Position numbers and translations under genes: made by a program | Assembly: GCA_937872445.1 (NCBI GenBank) | Contig: CALMSL010000161.1 | Coordinates: 1 to 64,000 of the forward strand | DNA from: an uncultured Microbacteriaceae bacterium | GTDB taxonomy: Bacteria; Actinomycetota; Actinomycetes; Actinomycetales; Microbacteriaceae | Length of the DNA: 64,000 bases | Direction: 5' to 3' | Part shown: positions 47,886-58,866 of the stretch, in pieces | Position numbering within the stretch: position 1 is the stretch's first letter | How the letters are laid out: every line of letters begins with the position of its first letter | The notes under the pieces: model-generated | What the model was told of the DNA's origin: nothing | What the model saw: only the letters and a program-made list of their open reading frames with translations | Databases searched by the model: none

Positions 47886-49396
47886 CGACTCGAGCGGAAT
47901 TCGATGGCCTGCTGGCCGGGCATCGCGTCGTCCCGGTCATCCGCGAGCTGTTCGCGGACAGCGAGTCGCCCGTGGGCATTTACCGGAAACTCGCGGCGGG
48001 GGCGCCGGGTTCGTTCCTGCTCGAGTCGGCGGAGCAGGGCGGAATCTGGTCACGCTACTCCTTCATCGGGGTCTCCAGTTTCGGGGTCCTGACCCAGGCC
48101 GGCGACCGGGCCTTGTGGCTGGACTACGGGCTCTCCGCCGAACGCGCATTCGGTGTGTCGGAGCCTGGCGCGCCACTCGAGGCGATCCGCGAACTCCACG
48201 CGCGCTGGAGCACGCCGCGCATTGCGGGCCAGCCGCCCCTGACCGGCGGCCTCATCGGATTCGTCGGCTGGGATGCCGTGCGGCAGATCGAGCGGCTGCC
48301 CGATCCGCCCGAAGCGGACTTCGACATCCCGGGCCAGGCGCTGTCCTTCGTTCGCGAGCTCGTCGTCGTGGACCACCGAACGGGCGCGCTGCTGCTCGTC
48401 GTGACGGTCCTGAACGACGGGACGGACGACGCCGACACGATGTGGCGCGATGCCGGCGAGGCGCTCGATTCGCTGCAATCCCGCCTTGCGGCGCGCTCGG
48501 AGCCGTGGGTGGCGCACGTGGACCTGACGGTGGAGCCCGAGCCGCGCCCCCGGGTCGACGAAGCGACGTTCCGTGCCGGCGTGGAGGCGTCGAAGCGGTA
48601 TGTCCGCGAGGGCGACGTCTTTCAAATCGTGCTGTCTCAGCGATTCGACCATGACGTCGAGGCGGAACCCATCGACGTGTATCGCATCCTCCGCGCGCTC
48701 AACCCCAGCCCGTACATGTATTTCCTGTCGCTCGCGGAGCCCGACGGCGAACCGTACTGGGTCGTCGGGTCCTCGCCAGAGGCCCTCGTGAAGGTGGAGG
48801 GCGGCCGGGCGTACATGCACCCGATCGCCGGTTCCCGCCCCAGGGGGAACACTCCGGAGCATGATCTGGATCTGGCCGCGGAGCTCGCCGACGACGACAA
48901 GGAACGCGCAGAGCACCTCATGCTCGTGGATCTCGCCCGCAACGACCTCCAGAAGGTGTGCGAACCGGGAACCGTCGAGGTCACCGAGTTCATGCAGGTC
49001 GAACGGTTCAGCCACATCATGCATCTCGTGTCCTCCGTCGAAGGGGATGTGCGGCAGGGGATGGGCCCGATCGACGTGTTCCGTGCCACGTTCCCCGCGG
49101 GAACCCTGTCCGGCGCGCCGAAACCGAGAGCGCTGGAGATCATCGACGAGCTGGAGCCGGCAGCGCGCGGGCTGTACGGCGGCGTCGTCGGGTACTTCGG
49201 ATTCTCGGGAGACGTCGACCTTGCCATCGCGATCCGCACGGCGACGATATCGCGGGGGGTGGCCAGGGTGCAGGCGGGAGCCGGTATCGTCGCGGACTCG
49301 GACCCGGCGTCGGAGTACGCGGAGTCGCACAATAAGGCCGCGGCACCGCTGCGTGCGGTGGCGGTCGCGAACCGGATGCGCAGGGTCACCGAATGA
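47882..49396 (+). CDS. trpE: Anthranilate synthase component I
   Basis: Converts chorismate to anthranilate with ammonia from a TrpG subunit not present here. 504 residues: an N-terminal regulatory region with SFLLESAEQGGIWSRYSFIG (tryptophan-binding LLES), and the chorismate-binding domain with FQIVLSQRFD, IAGSRPRGNTPEHD, MLVDLARNDLQKVC, and FPAGTLSGAPKPRA. GTG overlaps hisI (GTGA). No leader peptide or attenuator can exist at this junction because the genes overlap. Confidence 0.97.
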   Translation: MTTRAEFDGLLAGHRVVPVIRELFADSESPVGIYRKLAAGAPGSFLLESAEQGGIWSRYSFIGVSSFGVLTQAGDRALWLDYGLSAERAFGVSEPGAPLEAIRELHARWSTPRIAGQPPLTGGLIGFVGWDAVRQIERLPDPPEADFDIPGQALSFVRELVVVDHRTGALLLVVTVLNDGTDDADTMWRDAGEALDSLQSRLAARSEPWVAHVDLTVEPEPRPRVDEATFRAGVEASKRYVREGDVFQIVLSQRFDHDVEAEPIDVYRILRALNPSPYMYFLSLAEPDGEPYWVVGSSPEALVKVEGGRAYMHPIAGSRPRGNTPEHDLDLAAELADDDKERAEHLMLVDLARNDLQKVCEPGTVEVTEFMQVERFSHIMHLVSSVEGDVRQGMGPIDVFRATFPAGTLSGAPKPRALEIIDELEPAARGLYGGVVGYFGFSGDVDLAIAIRTATISRGVARVQAGAGIVADSDPASEYAESHNKAAAPLRAVAVANRMRRVTE

Positions 49397-50010
49397 ACCC
49401 GCGCACCCTGCGCACCGCCAGCATTTTCGGCGGCATTCTGCTCGCCGGGCTGGCCCTCCTCGGCTGGTCGCAACCCTGGTTCGTGGTGACTCTCGCCGGA
49501 CAGTCCGCGCAGCACCCTCCGCTCCAGGTCGCCGGTGACGTGAGTGCGCCCGCCGTCGCGGCTCTCGCGATCGCCGCCGCCGCCGCGTTCGGAGCAATGG
49601 CGATTTCCGGCACGTTCTTCCGCGCCGTCCTTGCCGTGCTCGACGTGCTTCTCGGGGCCAGCATCGTGTTGTCGGCCGTTCTGGCCCTCGGCGCGCCGGC
49701 GGCCGCCGTCGAGGCCGCCGTTACGAAGGCCACGAGCGTCGCCGGACTCGATTCGGTCCAGGCGCTCATCGCATCGAACACGCCTGGCGCGTGGCCGTTC
49801 GTGACGCTCGGTGCTGGCGCACTGCTGTGCGTTCTCGGGATTGCGGTCGCCGTGACCGGCCGCCTGTGGCCTGCCGTGGGCCGCCGTTTCGACGTGGTGC
49901 GCTTTGAGCCCGAGGATCAGGATGCATCGGGCGTTCGCGGCGAAAAGTCGCGCGGTGCGGTATCCGACTGGGATGAACTCAGCGGAGGCTCGGACCCGAC
50001 CTCCCGCTAG
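49393..50010 (+). CDS. Tryptophan-biosynthesis-associated membrane protein
   Basis: 205 residues with four predicted transmembrane helices (about 9-29, 54-76, 80-102, 134-157) and a polar acidic cytoplasmic tail after 165. The length, the GWSQPWF motif after the first helix, and its place just after trpE match the actinobacterial Trp-operon-associated membrane protein family (Trp_oprn_chp). Its function is unknown. The ATG overlaps the trpE stop (ATGA), so the genes are coupled. Confidence 0.88.
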   Translation: MNPRTLRTASIFGGILLAGLALLGWSQPWFVVTLAGQSAQHPPLQVAGDVSAPAVAALAIAAAAAFGAMAISGTFFRAVLAVLDVLLGASIVLSAVLALGAPAAAVEAAVTKATSVAGLDSVQALIASNTPGAWPFVTLGAGALLCVLGIAVAVTGRLWPAVGRRFDVVRFEPEDQDASGVRGEKSRGAVSDWDELSGGSDPTSR

Positions 50011-50033
50011 TCGGCGCAGCGCTTCGGTACGGT

Positions 50034-50039
50034 TAGACT
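50034..50039 (+). promoter_or_regulatory. -10 element TAGACT for the HGxxPAAW gene and trpCBA
   Basis: TAGACT lies in the 67-bp gap before the HGxxPAAW gene and predicts a start near 50046 with a leader of about 32 nt. It would give trpCBA an expression route separate from his-trpE. Confidence 0.45.
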
Positions 50040-50077
50040 GGCGGGGACTTAAGTCCGACACGATTCACTGGAGCGAC

Positions 50078-50314
50078 ATGAGCAGCGCAGACATCTCCGA
50101 CCCGGGCCACGGGCACTCGCCCGCAGCATGGACGGCCGTGATCATCATGATGATCGCCTTTCTGCTGGGCACCATCGCGTTCTGGTTCGCCTCACTGTGG
50201 CTCATCTGGCTTTCCATCGCGCTCGTGGTCGTCGGCCCCATCGTCGGGTGGATTATGGCGAAGGCGGGCTGGGGCATCGCCGGGCCGAAATTCGTGCCCA
50301 AGCAGACCCACTAG
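50078..50314 (+). CDS. HGxxPAAW family small membrane protein
   Basis: 78 residues from ATG 50078: a short polar start ending with HGHSPAAWTAV, the motif that names the family, two adjacent hydrophobic helices (about 18-42 and 46-66), and a basic end GPKFVPKQTH. A TGGAG sits about 6 nt before the ATG. It occurs beside trp genes in many actinobacteria; its function is unknown. trpC starts 4 bp after its stop. Confidence 0.85.
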   Translation: MSSADISDPGHGHSPAAWTAVIIMMIAFLLGTIAFWFASLWLIWLSIALVVVGPIVGWIMAKAGWGIAGPKFVPKQTH

Positions 50315-50318
50315 GCAC

Positions 50319-51089
50319 GTGCTGAGGCAACTCATCGCCGGGGCCGTCGCTGACGCCACGGCGAGAAGCGCAATTCGCCCTCAGGCGGAAGTGGAAAAAG
50401 CGGCCGCGGCGGCTGCACCCGCGCGCGACGCTCTCGCCGCGCTCGCGCCGGCCGACCGCGTGAAGATCATCGCCGAGATCAAACGGGCGAGCCCCTCGCG
50501 CGGTCACCTGTCGGATATCGCCGACCCGGCAGCTCTCGCCACGCGGTACGTTCAGGGCGGCGCAAGCGCCATCAGCGTACTCACCGAGGAGCGCCAGTTC
50601 GGCGGCTCCCTCGCGGACCTGGAAGCCGTGCGTGCCGCCGTCGATGTCCCCGTGTTGCGCAAGGACTTCATCGTCCTGCCGTATCAGGTGTTCGAGGCGA
50701 GGGCGGCGGGGGCCGACCTCATCCTTCTGATGGCCTCCGCGCTGGATCAGGCCGACCTGGGCGCGCTGTACCGCCTCGTGGACGACCTGGGCATGACGGC
50801 GCTCGTCGAAGCTCACGACGCCGACGAGGTGGCCTGGGCCGCAGACATCGGCGCGAAGCTCATCGGGATCAACGCGCGCAACCTCACGACCTTCGAACTC
50901 GATCGGGAACTGTTCGGCCGCCTCGTCGATCGCGTGCCCGCCGGGACCATCACGGTCGCGGAATCCGCCGTGTCCTCGGCCGCCGACGTGGCGCGCTATC
51001 GGAATGCCGGGGCGGATGTCGTTCTCATCGGCGAAGCGCTCGTCACCGCGGACCCGATCGCGACTCTCGCAGAGTTCCTGGCCGTCTGA
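50319..51089 (+). CDS. trpC: Indole-3-glycerol-phosphate synthase
   Basis: Closes the indole ring from CdRP. 256-residue TIM barrel with [17 protein letters not shown] (catalytic Lys, Pro-Ser), [39 protein letters not shown] and [11 protein letters not shown] start. The family N-terminus (usually a longer helix) is slightly short. The stop overlaps the trpB ATG by one base. trpD and trpF, needed upstream in the pathway, are elsewhere. Confidence 0.96.
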   Translation: MLRQLIAGAVADATARSAIRPQAEVEKAAAAAAPARDALAALAPADRVKIIAEIKRASPSRGHLSDIADPAALATRYVQGGASAISVLTEERQFGGSLADLEAVRAAVDVPVLRKDFIVLPYQVFEARAAGADLILLMASALDQADLGALYRLVDDLGMTALVEAHDADEVAWAADIGAKLIGINARNLTTFELDRELFGRLVDRVPAGTITVAESAVSSAADVARYRNAGADVVLIGEALVTADPIATLAEFLAV

Positions 51090-52288
51090 TGGGGCTCAGG
51101 GATGCCTCAGGGCCCTACTTCGGCGACTATGGCGGTCGGTTCGTCCCCGAATCGCTCGTGGAGGCGCTCGACGAGCTCACCGCCGAGTACGATGCGGCGA
51201 AAGCCGATCCGGCGTTCGCGGCAGAATTCGCGAAACTGGGTGCAACGTACACCGGTCGGCCGTCGATCATCACCGAGGTGCCCCGTTTTGCCGAACACGC
51301 CGGCGGCGCGCGCGTCATCCTGAAACGCGAAGATTTGAACCACACGGGGTCCCACAAAATCAACAATGTGCTCGGCCAGGCACTCCTCACGAAACGGATC
51401 GGGAAGCATCGGGTGATCGCGGAGACCGGCGCGGGGCAGCACGGTGTGGCGACGGCCACCGCTGCCGCGCTCATGGGCATGGAGTGCGTCGTGTACATGG
51501 GCGAGGTCGATACGCAGCGTCAGGCGTTGAACGTCGCGCGCATGCGCCTCCTGGGCGCGGAGGTCATCCCGGTCACCACCGGTTCACGAACGCTCAAGGA
51601 CGCCATCAACGAGGCGATGCGCGACTGGGTCACGAACGTCGCGACCACCAACTACATTTTCGGCACCGTCGCGGGCCCGCACCCGTTCCCCGCCATGGTC
51701 CGGGATTTCCAGAAAATCATCGGGGACGAGGCGCGGCAGCAGGTCCTCGACCTCACGGGCGCCCTCCCGGATGCCGTGGCGGCGTGCGTTGGCGGAGGTT
51801 CGAACGCGATCGGGATTTTCGATGCGTTCCTCGATGACGAGTCCGTCGCCCTGTACGGATTCGAGGCGGCGGGTGACGGCGCCGACACCCCACGCCATGC
51901 CGCGACGATCTCGAAGGGGCGTCCAGGCATCCTGCACGGCGCCAGGTCCTACCTGCTTCAGGATGACGACGGCCAGACGATCGAGTCGCACTCCATTTCC
52001 GCGGGACTCGACTACCCCGGGGTGGGACCGGAGCACGCGTGGCTCGCCGACATCGCCCGGGCTCGGTACCTGCCGATCACCGACACCGCGGCGATGGATG
52101 CGTTCCGTCTCCTTGCCCGCACCGAGGGGATCATTCCCGCCATCGAGTCCGCGCACGCGCTCGCCGGAACCATCAACCTGGGCAGGGAGCTCGGCCCGGA
52201 CGCGACGATTCTGGTCAGCCTGAGCGGTCGAGGAGACAAGGACATGGAAACCGCGGGCGAGTGGTTCGACCTTGTGGACCGATCGTGA
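51089..52288 (+). CDS. trpB: Tryptophan synthase beta subunit
   Basis: PLP enzyme joining indole and serine. 399 residues: [14 protein letters not shown], the PLP lysine in [47 protein letters not shown] for PLP phosphate, and SGRGDKDM near the end. The ATG overlaps the trpC stop and trpA begins 4 bp before its end. Confidence 0.98.
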   Translation: MGLRDASGPYFGDYGGRFVPESLVEALDELTAEYDAAKADPAFAAEFAKLGATYTGRPSIITEVPRFAEHAGGARVILKREDLNHTGSHKINNVLGQALLTKRIGKHRVIAETGAGQHGVATATAAALMGMECVVYMGEVDTQRQALNVARMRLLGAEVIPVTTGSRTLKDAINEAMRDWVTNVATTNYIFGTVAGPHPFPAMVRDFQKIIGDEARQQVLDLTGALPDAVAACVGGGSNAIGIFDAFLDDESVALYGFEAAGDGADTPRHAATISKGRPGILHGARSYLLQDDDGQTIESHSISAGLDYPGVGPEHAWLADIARARYLPITDTAAMDAFRLLARTEGIIPAIESAHALAGTINLGRELGPDATILVSLSGRGDKDMETAGEWFDLVDRS

Positions 52289-53079
52289 ATCCCACCCCCG
52301 ACGCCGTGGGCGCGGCGATCGACTCAAAAAAGGCATCGGGCGGTGCTCTCATCGGCTACCTGCCCGTCGGCTTCCCGGACCTCGCGACGAGCATTGATGC
52401 TGCCGTCGCGATCGCCGAGAACGGCGTCGATATTCTCGAGCTCGGGCTGCCGTATTCCGACCCGGTCATGGACGGTCCCGTCATCCAGAAGGCCACCCAG
52501 TCGGCGCTGGCTGGCGGATTCCGCCTCGCCCACGCATTCGAGGCGGTGCACGCGATTTCGGCGCGGGTTCGTGTTCCCGTTGTGCTCATGACGTACTGGA
52601 ATCCGGTGCTCCAGTACGGAGTCGACCGGTTCGCCGACGATCTGGTGGCTGCGGGCGGTTCAGGAATCATCACGCCCGACCTCATCCCGGATGACGCCGC
52701 GGACTGGTTCGCCGCCTCCGACCGCACCGGACTCGACCGGATATTCCTTGCAGCACCTTCGTCGACGGATCAACGGTTGCGCATGATCACCGAGTCGTCC
52801 CGGGGTTTCGTCTACGCCGTATCGACCATGGGCATCACGGGAGCGCGATCCGAAGTGGACAGCGCGGCCCGCGCACTCGTCGGCCGCCTGCGCGACGCCG
52901 GCGCAAAGCGTGCGTGCGTCGGCCTCGGCATCTCCTCCGCGCGTCAGGTTCGCGAGATCCTTGACTACGCGGACGGCGCGATCGTCGGCTCCGCGCTCGT
53001 CTCCGCACTTGACACGGGCGGGGTGGCCGAGCTCGCTCGCACGGCATCCGCGCTGTCGGTCGGTACTAGGCTGATCTAG
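52285..53079 (+). CDS. trpA: Tryptophan synthase alpha subunit
   Basis: Splits indole-3-glycerol phosphate and channels indole to TrpB. 264 residues: [13 protein letters not shown] (catalytic Glu is replaced in register by the usual actinobacterial variant region), [21 protein letters not shown] with catalytic Glu and Asp, [13 protein letters not shown], and [18 protein letters not shown] 52285 overlaps the trpB stop (GTGA). Followed by lgt. Confidence 0.96.
   Translation: MNPTPDAVGAAIDSKKASGGALIGYLPVGFPDLATSIDAAVAIAENGVDILELGLPYSDPVMDGPVIQKATQSALAGGFRLAHAFEAVHAISARVRVPVVLMTYWNPVLQYGVDRFADDLVAAGGSGIITPDLIPDDAADWFAASDRTGLDRIFLAAPSSTDQRLRMITESSRGFVYAVSTMGITGARSEVDSAARALVGRLRDAGAKRACVGLGISSARQVREILDYADGAIVGSALVSALDTGGVAELARTASALSVGTRLI
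53067..53072 (+). promoter_or_regulatory. -10 element TAGGCT upstream of lgt
   Basis: TAGGCT in the last codons of trpA predicts a start near 53079 and a leader of about 32 nt with a weak GGAAA ribosome-binding site before lgt. Confidence 0.4.
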
Positions 53080-53110
53080 CTCGCTCCCTCTTCGAAAGGC
53101 ACAACGGAAA

Positions 53111-54220
53111 GTGTTCGGTACCCTGGCCCAGCTTCCCGCAAGCATCCCCAGCCCTGACTACTCGTGGCAGGTCTTCAACTTCGGCACCTGGCTGCACGAC
53201 ATCGGACTGACCTGGGTCACGATCCCCATCCCCATCCACACCTACGCGCTGTGCATCCTTGCCGGCATCATCGCCGCGACAGTCCTGACCGCATACCGCC
53301 TCAAGCAGCGCGGGGCCGACGCAGGGGTCGTTCTGGACATCGCGCTCTGGGCCGTGCCGTTCGGAATCGTCGGCGGCCGGATCTTCCACGTGGTGACGCA
53401 CCCGGATGACTACTTTGGTTCGGGAAAGGACCTGCTGAAGACCCTCTACATCTGGGAGGGCGGCATGGCGATTTTCGGTGCGCTCATTCTCGGGGCCGTG
53501 GGCACGCTCATCGGATGCCGCCTCGCCGGCGTGCGGTTCTGGAGCTTCGCTGACGCGGTCGCCCCGGCCCTTCTGCTCGCGCAGGCGTTCGGCCGGCTTG
53601 GAAACTACGTCAACCACGAGCTGTTCGGACTTCCGACGAACCTTCCGTGGGGACTGGAAATCGAGGCAACGAATCCGGCATTCCCGGCCGGACTCCCCGC
53701 CGGCACGCTGTTCCAACCCACGTTCCTGTATGAAATCATCTGGAACCTGATCGGCATCGCCGTTCTCCTGTATGTCGAACGCCGCTGGCGGCTCGGCACA
53801 GTCACGATCCCGTTCGTCGGCGTCGACGTCACGGCGCCCATCGCGGGCGCCTGGCGCCTCCAGTGGGGCAAGGTGCTCGGCCTGTACCTCATCTGGTACG
53901 GCGTCGGCCGCAGCTACTTCGAGTCGATCCGGATCGACCCGAGCGAGATATTCTTCGGAATCCGGACGAACGTGTGGGCGGCGTTCGGCGCGATCCTCGT
54001 CGGGCTCGTCATCATCATCGTGCAGTCCCGCCGGCACCCGGGGGTCGAGCCGAGCCCGTACCTGCCCGGTCGCGAATGGTCTCCCGATGCTGTTGTACAC
54101 TCTGAAGACGTTTACACGGACGCCGATTTCGAAGGCAATGACGGCTCGAAGTCATCCGAACCAGCTTCGTCGGTGGAAACGAAAGGCACCACGGTCGCCA
54201 CAAGCGGCCGAGCTTCCTGA
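53111..54220 (+). CDS. lgt: Prolipoprotein diacylglyceryl transferase
   Basis: Inner-membrane enzyme that attaches diacylglycerol to the lipobox Cys of lipoproteins. 369 residues with seven hydrophobic segments. Signature blocks are [35 protein letters not shown], and [17 protein letters not shown], holding the essential Arg, His and Asn. A polar tail of about 70 residues after residue 300 is an extension common in actinobacteria. GTG start. The gap to gltB is 89 bp and holds a small CGGCC-CTCG-GGCCG hairpin. Confidence 0.96.
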   Translation: MFGTLAQLPASIPSPDYSWQVFNFGTWLHDIGLTWVTIPIPIHTYALCILAGIIAATVLTAYRLKQRGADAGVVLDIALWAVPFGIVGGRIFHVVTHPDDYFGSGKDLLKTLYIWEGGMAIFGALILGAVGTLIGCRLAGVRFWSFADAVAPALLLAQAFGRLGNYVNHELFGLPTNLPWGLEIEATNPAFPAGLPAGTLFQPTFLYEIIWNLIGIAVLLYVERRWRLGTVTIPFVGVDVTAPIAGAWRLQWGKVLGLYLIWYGVGRSYFESIRIDPSEIFFGIRTNVWAAFGAILVGLVIIIVQSRRHPGVEPSPYLPGREWSPDAVVHSEDVYTDADFEGNDGSKSSEPASSVETKGTTVATSGRAS

Positions 54221-54309
54221 CAGTCCAGCGCAATTATCCGCGGCCCTCGGGCCGGCGTAGGCATCCATGGGCCAGTGACGTCCCCCCATTATTTCCGGGA
54301 GGACAATTC

Positions 54310-57300
54310 ATGGTCCCCAGGCCACCGCATTCGAGATTCAGCACGGTACCCGCGCCCAGCGGGCTCTACGATCCTGCGTTCGAGAAGGATGCCTGCGGGC
54401 TGGCGATGGTCGCAACCCTGCGGGGGAGCGCAGGCCACGACATCGTGGATCTGGCTCTCACTGCGCTGCGCAACATGGAACACCGGGGGGCCGTCGGATC
54501 CGACGCGGGGACCGGCGATGGCGCCGGGATCATGACCCAGATCCCTGACGCGTTCCTTCGGCAGGTGGTGGATTTCGAGCTTCCCGCTGCCGGGCACTAT
54601 GCCGTTGGCGCGGCTTTCCTGCCCATGGATCAGGGCGATCGGGCCGAAGTGGCGCGGCGCCTCGCGGAGTTCGCGCGGGAGGAGGGCCTCACGGTCCTGG
54701 GCTGGCGGAGCGTGCCGGTCGATGCGAGTGTGCTCGGTAGCCTCGCCAGAGGGGCCATGCCCGCCATCGAGCAACTCTTCCTTTCCCATCCGAGCGCTTC
54801 GGGTATTGCACTGGACCGCCTTACGTTTCGGATGCGCAAACGCGCCGAGCGGGAACTCGACGTGTTTTTCCCGTCGCTGTCCTGCCGCACCCTCGTCTAC
54901 AAGGGCATGGTCACGACGCTTCAGCTCGAGCCGTTTTACCCGGACCTTTCCGACCCCGGGTTCGCCTCGCGACTGGCGCTCGTGCACTCGCGCTACTCCA
55001 CGAACACGTTTCCGTCCTGGCCCCTGGCGCAACCGTTCCGACTGCTCGCCCACAACGGGGAAATCAACACGGTTCAGGGCAACCGCAACTGGATGCGGGC
55101 ACGGCAGTCCCAGCTGGAATCGGGCCTTCTCGGCGACGTGAAGCCGCTCCTGCCGATCGTGACGCCGGGGGGAAGCGACTCCGCATCCTTCGACGAGGTT
55201 CTTGAGCTGCTCACGCTCGGCGGACGGTCCCTGCCGCACGCCGTCATGATGATGATCCCGGAGGCTTTCGAGAATCAGACGAATCTGGCCGATGATCGGC
55301 GTGCGTTCTACGAATACCACTCCGGACTCATGGAACCGTGGGATGGCCCCGCAGCCATGGTGTTCACCGACGGCACGCTCGTGGGGGCGACGCTCGACCG
55401 CAATGGCCTTCGGCCGGGCCGGTTCCTCGTCACGGATGACGGGCTCGTGGTGCTCGCGAGCGAGATCGGCGTGCTCGATTTCGATCCCAGCCGCGTGGTG
55501 CGCAAAGGCAGGCTCCGCCCGGGGAAGATGTTCCTCGTCGACACCGAGGCCGGCCGCTTGATCGAGGATGACGAGATCAAACAGTCCCTCGCCGCCCGGC
55601 AGCCGTGGGGCGACTGGCTCAGGGACGGTCGGATCAATCTCCGGGACCTTCCCCAGCGTGAACACATCGTGCACACTCCGGCATCCGTCGGCCGCCGCCA
55701 GCGCACGTTCGGCTACACCGAAGAGGAACTTCGCGTCCTCATCGCGCCCATGGCGCAGCACGGTGCCGAGCCCATCGGGGCGATGGGCACCGACACGCCC
55801 ATCGCGGTCCTCGCCGACCGCCCGCGGCTCCTGTTCGACTACTTCACGCAGCAATTCGCACAGGTCACGAATCCGCCGCTGGACAGCATCCGCGAGGAAG
55901 TCGTCACCTCGATGTCGATGGGGCTCGGTCCGGAGTTGAATCTCCTGGACGCAACCCCCGAGCACGCGTACCAGATCATTCTCGACTTCCCGGTGATCGA
56001 CAACGACGAGCTGGCGAAAATCCAGCACATCGACGCCTCGCCGGGCAGCCGCACGACGACGACCGTGCGCGGACTGTACCGCGTCGACGATGGCCCGCGC
56101 GCGCTCGCGGATCGGATTGCGGCAATGTGCGCCGAGGTGGACGACGCGATCGAACGCGGCGCGAAGTACATCGTGCTCTCCGACCGAGACTCCACGAAGG
56201 ACCTCGCGCCGATTCCTTCCCTGCTCATGCTCTCCGCCGTCCACCATCACCTGATCCGGCGCGAGAACCGGCTGCGCGTTGGCTTGATCGTCGAGGCGGG
56301 GGATGTGCGCGAAGTCCACCACGTTGCCATGCTCGTCGGTTATGGCGCCTCCGCAATCAATCCCTACCTTGCGATGGAAACGGCCGAGCAGCTCGTGCGC
56401 AGCGGTGATCTTGCCGGCGTGAGCTCGGAACAGGCGGTGGCCAACATCATCAAGGCGTTGGGCAAGGGTGTCCTGAAGACGATGTCGAAAATGGGCATCT
56501 CGGTCGTGTCCTCCTACGCCGGGGCGCAGGCATTCGAGGCGATCGGTCTGGCCCAGGATTTCGTCGACGAATACTTCACCGGGACCACGTCCCGGCTTGG
56601 CGGCGTGGGCATGGACGTCATCGCGGCGGAGAATCTTGCCCGGCATCAGAGCGCATACCCGGATGAGGCCGCGAGCACGGTGCATGAGCACCTCGCTCAG
56701 GGCGGCGAGTATCAGTGGCGCAGGAGCGGTCCGCCGCACCTGTTCAACCCGGATACCGTGTTCCGGCTGCAACACAGCACGCGGGAACGCCGCTACGACA
56801 TCTTCCGCGACTACACCCGCCTCGTGGACGAGCAGGCGGGAAACCTCATGACGTTGCGCGGATTGTTCACGCTGCGCGAAGGGGAACACCCTGCTGTGCC
56901 GCTCGATGAGGTCGAGTCGGTGGCGTCGATCGTGAAACGCTTCTCCACCGGTGCCATGAGTTACGGTTCCATCAGCGAGGAAGCCCACCAAACCCTGGCG
57001 ATCGCCATGAACCGTTTGGGTGCGAGAAGCAACACGGGCGAAGGCGGGGAGACGGTGGAGCGACTGCTCGACCCCGAGCGTCGGAGCGCCATCAAGCAGG
57101 TCGCGTCGGCGCGATTCGGGGTGACGAGCCTGTATTTGACGAACGCCACCGACATCCAGATCAAGATGGCTCAGGGTGCGAAGCCCGGCGAAGGCGGCCA
57201 ATTGCCTCCCGCGAAGGTGTATCCGTGGATCGCCCGCACGCGGCACGCGACGGCAGGGGTCGGGCTGATCTCGCCGCCCCCGCACCACGACATCTATTCG

Positions 57301-58866
57301 ATCGAGGACTTGAAACAGCTCATCTTCGATCTCAAGCGGGCAAATCCGAGCGCCCGCATCCACGTCAAACTCGTGAGCCAGTCCGGGATCGGCGCCGTCG
57401 CTTCCGGCGTGGCCAAGGCCCTCGCCGACGTGGTTCTGATTTCCGGCCACGATGGCGGCACGGGGGCGAGCCCGCTGTCCTCGCTCAAGCACGCCGGAAC
57501 CCCGTGGGAGCTCGGCCTCGCCGAGACCCAGCAGACCCTCATGGCGAATGGTTTGCGGGATCGCGTCGTCGTACAGGTTGATGGCCAGTTGAAAACCGGA
57601 CGCGATGTGATCGTTGCCGCGCTGCTGGGTGCCGAGGAGTTCGGGTTCGCGACCGCACCGCTCGTGGTCTCCGGCTGCGTCATGATGCGGGTGTGCCACC
57701 TTGACACGTGCCCGGTCGGCGTTGCGACGCAAAACCCGGAACTTCGGTCGCGATTCACGGGCAAGCCCGAGTTCGTCGAGACGTTCTTCGAGTACCTCGC
57801 CGAGGAGGTCCGCGAGTATCTGGCTGCGCTCGGATTCCGAAGCCTCGAGGAAGCAATCGGCCACCGGGAGCTTCTGGATGTGGACAGGGCGATTTCGCAC
57901 TGGAAGGCGGACGGACTCGATCTCGCTCCAATCCTCTCCAGCGGGGTGGTCGACGCGGATGCGCCGCTGCGCCACCAGCGCGATCAGGACCATGAGCTGG
58001 ATGCGCATATCGACCGCACGCTCATCGCCCGGTGCGACGGTGCGCTCGAGCGGCAGGAGCAGGTCGCAATTGCGGCCGCGGTGAAAAACACTGACCGCGC
58101 CATCGGGACTCTGCTGGGGCACGAGGTGACGGTGCGGTACGGGGAGCAGGGTCTGCCGGACGGAACCATCAGCATCGCGCTCTCCGGCACGGCAGGACAG
58201 TCGCTTGGCGCGTTCCTGCCGCGTGGAATTTCGCTTCACCTCGAGGGTGATGCCAACGACTACGTGGGGAAGGGGCTCAGCGGAGGAACGGTATCGCTCC
58301 GGCCGCACCGCACGAGCGTCTTCCGGGCCGAACGGAACGTCATCGCCGGCAACGTCATCGGCTATGGCGCTACCAGCGGCCAGCTGTTCATCCGGGGAAT
58401 CGTCGGCGAGCGTTTTCTGGTGCGAAATTCCGGCGCCGCAGCGGTCGTCGAGGGCGTCGGCGATCACGCGCTCGAGTACATGACGGGCGGCGTCGCCGTG
58501 ATCCTCGGCGCCGTGGGGCGCAACCTCGGTGCCGGGATGTCCGGCGGCACGGCGTACGTCCATCGCCTGCCGGCCGAGCGAGTCAACCGGGACGCCCTGG
58601 AGCGCGGCGAGCTGCGTCTGGATCCGCTGGACCGCGCAGATGTCGAACTCCTGCGCGACCTGCTGCACCAGCACGTCGAGCACACCGGTTCGACGCTCGC
58701 CGCCGCCATGCTGGAGAATTTCGAATCCACGGCAGCGGAGTTCGTTCGGGTACTTCCTCGAGATTTTGCGGCCGTGCTGGAAACACGCGCGGTTGCAGTC
58801 GATGAGGGGCTGGACCCGGATGGCGCAGTGGTGTGGGAACGAATCGTGGAGGTGACCGGTGGCTGA
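54310..58866 (+). CDS. gltB: Glutamate synthase large subunit
   Basis: Makes two glutamates from glutamine and 2-oxoglutarate, with electrons from GltD. 1518 residues in the normal order: the class II amidotransferase domain, whose nucleophile Cys is in [10 protein letters not shown] after a short removable N-terminus; the central domain; the FMN domain (about 880-1230; [19 protein letters not shown]); the 3Fe-4S cysteines (C1122, C1128, C1133; [12 protein letters not shown]); and the C-terminal GXGXG beta-helix. GGGAGGA precedes the ATG. gltD overlaps the end by 8 bp. Confidence 0.98.
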   Translation: MVPRPPHSRFSTVPAPSGLYDPAFEKDACGLAMVATLRGSAGHDIVDLALTALRNMEHRGAVGSDAGTGDGAGIMTQIPDAFLRQVVDFELPAAGHYAVGAAFLPMDQGDRAEVARRLAEFAREEGLTVLGWRSVPVDASVLGSLARGAMPAIEQLFLSHPSASGIALDRLTFRMRKRAERELDVFFPSLSCRTLVYKGMVTTLQLEPFYPDLSDPGFASRLALVHSRYSTNTFPSWPLAQPFRLLAHNGEINTVQGNRNWMRARQSQLESGLLGDVKPLLPIVTPGGSDSASFDEVLELLTLGGRSLPHAVMMMIPEAFENQTNLADDRRAFYEYHSGLMEPWDGPAAMVFTDGTLVGATLDRNGLRPGRFLVTDDGLVVLASEIGVLDFDPSRVVRKGRLRPGKMFLVDTEAGRLIEDDEIKQSLAARQPWGDWLRDGRINLRDLPQREHIVHTPASVGRRQRTFGYTEEELRVLIAPMAQHGAEPIGAMGTDTPIAVLADRPRLLFDYFTQQFAQVTNPPLDSIREEVVTSMSMGLGPELNLLDATPEHAYQIILDFPVIDNDELAKIQHIDASPGSRTTTTVRGLYRVDDGPRALADRIAAMCAEVDDAIERGAKYIVLSDRDSTKDLAPIPSLLMLSAVHHHLIRRENRLRVGLIVEAGDVREVHHVAMLVGYGASAINPYLAMETAEQLVRSGDLAGVSSEQAVANIIKALGKGVLKTMSKMGISVVSSYAGAQAFEAIGLAQDFVDEYFTGTTSRLGGVGMDVIAAENLARHQSAYPDEAASTVHEHLAQGGEYQWRRSGPPHLFNPDTVFRLQHSTRERRYDIFRDYTRLVDEQAGNLMTLRGLFTLREGEHPAVPLDEVESVASIVKRFSTGAMSYGSISEEAHQTLAIAMNRLGARSNTGEGGETVERLLDPERRSAIKQVASARFGVTSLYLTNATDIQIKMAQGAKPGEGGQLPPAKVYPWIARTRHATAGVGLISPPPHHDIYSIEDLKQLIFDLKRANPSARIHVKLVSQSGIGAVASGVAKALADVVLISGHDGGTGASPLSSLKHAGTPWELGLAETQQTLMANGLRDRVVVQVDGQLKTGRDVIVAALLGAEEFGFATAPLVVSGCVMMRVCHLDTCPVGVATQNPELRSRFTGKPEFVETFFEYLAEEVREYLAALGFRSLEEAIGHRELLDVDRAISHWKADGLDLAPILSSGVVDADAPLRHQRDQDHELDAHIDRTLIARCDGALERQEQVAIAAAVKNTDRAIGTLLGHEVTVRYGEQGLPDGTISIALSGTAGQSLGAFLPRGISLHLEGDANDYVGKGLSGGTVSLRPHRTSVFRAERNVIAGNVIGYGATSGQLFIRGIVGERFLVRNSGAAAVVEGVGDHALEYMTGGVAVILGAVGRNLGAGMSGGTAYVHRLPAERVNRDALERGELRLDPLDRADVELLRDLLHQHVEHTGSTLAAAMLENFESTAAEFVRVLPRDFAAVLETRAVAVDEGLDPDGAVVWERIVEVTGG

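Noticed and set aside
47870..47900. Attenuator or leader peptide ahead of trpE
   Set aside because: trpE overlaps hisI by four bases, leaving no leader.
54096..54101. TACACT within lgt as the gltB promoter
   Set aside because: It is over 200 bp from gltB and has no -35; one such hexamer is expected by chance in this length.
54241..54255. CGGCC-CTCG-GGCCG hairpin after lgt as an intrinsic terminator
   Set aside because: The stem is only 5 bp and no T-tract follows. It may be chance in GC-rich DNA.
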